NCBI RefSeq assembly: GCF_006539145.1
Contig: NZ_BJML01000011.1
Span: 53,622-117,621, forward strand
Reading direction: 5' to 3'
From: Microbacterium testaceum
GTDB lineage: Bacteria; Actinomycetota; Actinomycetes; Actinomycetales; Microbacteriaceae
Length of the DNA: 64,000 nucleotides
In this document: one piece after another, positions 62,733-64,000 of the stretch
Numbering within the stretch: the first letter of the stretch is position 1
How the letters are laid out: each line of letters begins with the position of its first letter
Position numbers and translations under genes: made by a program
Notes under the pieces: generated by a model
Database searches by the model: none
What the model was told of the DNA's origin: nothing
Seen by the model: the letters and a program-made list of their open reading frames with translations, nothing else

Positions 62733-63947
62733 TCACCGTGCGCCGGCGGGCGCCGAACGCAGAGCCACCGCGGCGATCAGCAGCGCGAGCACGCACATCC
62801 CGAGGACCGCCGAGAGGAATACCACCCATCCCGCCGAGGCGAAGACGAGACCGAGCGCCCATCCGAACAGGCTCGAGCCCGCGTAGTACCCCAAGTAGTA
62901 GAGGGAGGACGCCTGAGCCCGCGCTTCCGCGTCCGCCGCCACCGGCGTCCACCCCGATGCGACCGCGTGCGCCGCAAAGAAGCCCGCGGTGAACGCGAGG
63001 AGTCCGGCGATCACGGCCGCCACCGAGGGAAGCAGCATGGCGCCCACGCCGACCGCCATCATCGCGATACCGGCCAGAAGAAGCGGAAGCCGCCCGTATC
63101 TCACGGCGAGAGCCCCTGCTCGAGGGGACGAGACCGTCCCCGCCAGGTAGGCCAAGAACAGCAGCGTCACGACGGCCGGCGCCAGAGAGAACGGCGGCTC
63201 CGCCAGGTGGAAGCCCAGATAGTTGTAGACGGCGACGAAGGCCCCCATCAAGAGGAAAGCCTGAGCATAGAGAGCGAGCTGCACGGTCGATCTCAGGTTG
63301 AGACCGAGTCGACGACGGACCGTCACCCCCTTTCCGGCGCGCGATCGCCCGGGAACGAAGCCCCGTGCGGCTGGCACCAACGTCAGGAACACCGCCGCCG
63401 CCACGACACAGAGAAGTACGACGGATGCCACCCCCCACCGCCACCCGGCGAACTCGGAGATCAAGCCCGAGGCGACACGGCCCGAGAGACCTCCCACTGT
63501 CGTGCCGGCGATGTATGAGCCCGCGGCGGCCGCCACGAACCGCGGCGATACCTCCTCGCTGAGGTACGCAAGAGCGACCGCGGGCACCGCGCCGAGGGCG
63601 ATGCCTTCCACCAATCTCAGCGCCAGCAGCACGCCGAGGTCGTGCGCGAACGGGGTGACGGCGCCGAGGAGCGTCGCCGCGATGACACCGATCGCCATCG
63701 CCGGTACACGTCCGATCCGATCTGCCACGAGCGACCACGGAATGACCGCGGCTGCGAGACCGAGAGTGGATGCCGACACCGTCAGAGCAGCACCGGCGGG
63801 GCCGGAACCGACATCGACGGCGATCGACGGGAGCACTGCCTGCGTCGCATACAGCTGGGCGAACGTCGCCACCCCACCGAAGAAGAGTCCGATCAACAGG
63901 AGCCGGTATTCGCGACTCCCGGGTAGGTGTCCGGAGAAGTCGCTCAC
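62733..63947 (-). CDS. MFS transporter
   Basis: 404 aa, 12 predicted membrane helices in two halves. The loop 2-3 motif appears as VADRIGRVPAM and the repeat in the second half as LAVRYGRLPLL. It resembles YnfM-type efflux permeases; substrate unknown. GTG start with a TAAAAT -10 exactly 7 nt upstream, so possibly leaderless. Confidence 0.87.
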   Translation of the reverse strand: MSDFSGHLPGSREYRLLLIGLFFGGVATFAQLYATQAVLPSIAVDVGSGPAGAALTVSASTLGLAAAVIPWSLVADRIGRVPAMAIGVIAATLLGAVTPFAHDLGVLLALRLVEGIALGAVPAVALAYLSEEVSPRFVAAAAGSYIAGTTVGGLSGRVASGLISEFAGWRWGVASVVLLCVVAAAVFLTLVPAARGFVPGRSRAGKGVTVRRRLGLNLRSTVQLALYAQAFLLMGAFVAVYNYLGFHLAEPPFSLAPAVVTLLFLAYLAGTVSSPRAGALAVRYGRLPLLLAGIAMMAVGVGAMLLPSVAAVIAGLLAFTAGFFAAHAVASGWTPVAADAEARAQASSLYYLGYYAGSSLFGWALGLVFASAGWVVFLSAVLGMCVLALLIAAVALRSAPAGAR

Positions 63948-63954
63948 ATCCTCG

Positions 63955-63960
63955 ATTTTA
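63955..63960 (-). promoter_or_regulatory. Putative -10 box of the MFS gene
   Basis: Minus-strand TAAAAT, 7 nt before the GTG at 63947, in an AT-rich patch. The last 40 bases of the window hold no gene I can call. Confidence 0.4.
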
Positions 63961-64000
63961 TCGGCCCGGTCGCGGGTACGACGAGGCGGTGGTGGGTGTT

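Overview
The window is 64 kb of high-GC, gene-dense DNA with no mobile elements, rRNA, CRISPR or recognisable tRNA. Gene content and order (ctaA next to a sufB-sufD-Rieske-sufC-sufT cluster; ctaB divergent from tkt-tal-pgi-zwf-opcA-pgl; uvrA-uvrC-rapZ-whiA followed by sodA, gap-pgk-tpiA, secG-rbpA), RbpA, OpcA and WhiA, the frequent 4-bp ATGA/GTGA stop-start overlaps and leaderless-looking starts all point to an actinobacterium of the Microbacteriaceae, most like Microbacterium. Genus assignment is inference from protein and synteny recognition.

Layout: (1) 1-5400, serB, an alpha/beta hydrolase, fabG, small membrane proteins, a SURF1 cytochrome-oxidase assembly factor and a GNAT acetyltransferase. 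(2) 5436-12317, an ABC-F ATPase, then an iron-siderophore ABC importer and a convergent siderophore-interacting flavin reductase, each behind a DtxR/IdeR-type iron box. (3) 12415-17786, a MalY-type PLP enzyme and the SUF iron-sulfur assembly operon. (4) 18036-29824, heme A/O synthesis (ctaA, ctaB) and the pentose-phosphate operon. (5) 30067-40677, the most accessory-looking region: a large LuxR/AAA regulator, a processive family-2 glycosyltransferase, and an overlapping operon of nucleotide-sugar dehydrogenase, epimerase, GlmS paralogue, secreted polysaccharide deacetylase and an unknown lipoprotein. This reads as an aminosugar/uronic-acid exopolysaccharide locus. (6) 40764-52356, rbpA, secG, glycolytic genes, sodA, whiA, rapZ, uvrC, uvrA. 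(7) 52473-63947, a MarR regulator with a divergent small zinc-finger-like protein, uvrB, coaE, a histidine kinase / degenerate-GGDEF / lone-receiver signalling cluster, a GIY-YIG nuclease-like protein, a GH13 trehalose-synthase-like enzyme and an MFS transporter.

The most interesting signal is regulatory. Five genes scattered over the window (hydrolase at 860, uvrA, uvrB, the GIY-YIG gene at 60294, the GH13 gene at 62628) share an upstream element of the form ATGTCGGNG-N8-TANNNT. This matches the LexA-independent, PafBC-dependent DNA-damage promoter known from mycobacteria (TTGTCRGTG-N8-TANNNT). In four of them the -10 box lies exactly 6 nt before the start codon, predicting leaderless mRNAs. 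uvrA and uvrB are expected members. The zinc-finger/GIY-YIG protein and the hydrolase would be new DNA-damage-response candidates.

A second genome-scale signal is an apparent excess of the heptamer GGATGCC/GGCATCC, in coding and non-coding DNA and on both strands, often using codons (GAT, GCA) that are otherwise rare here.
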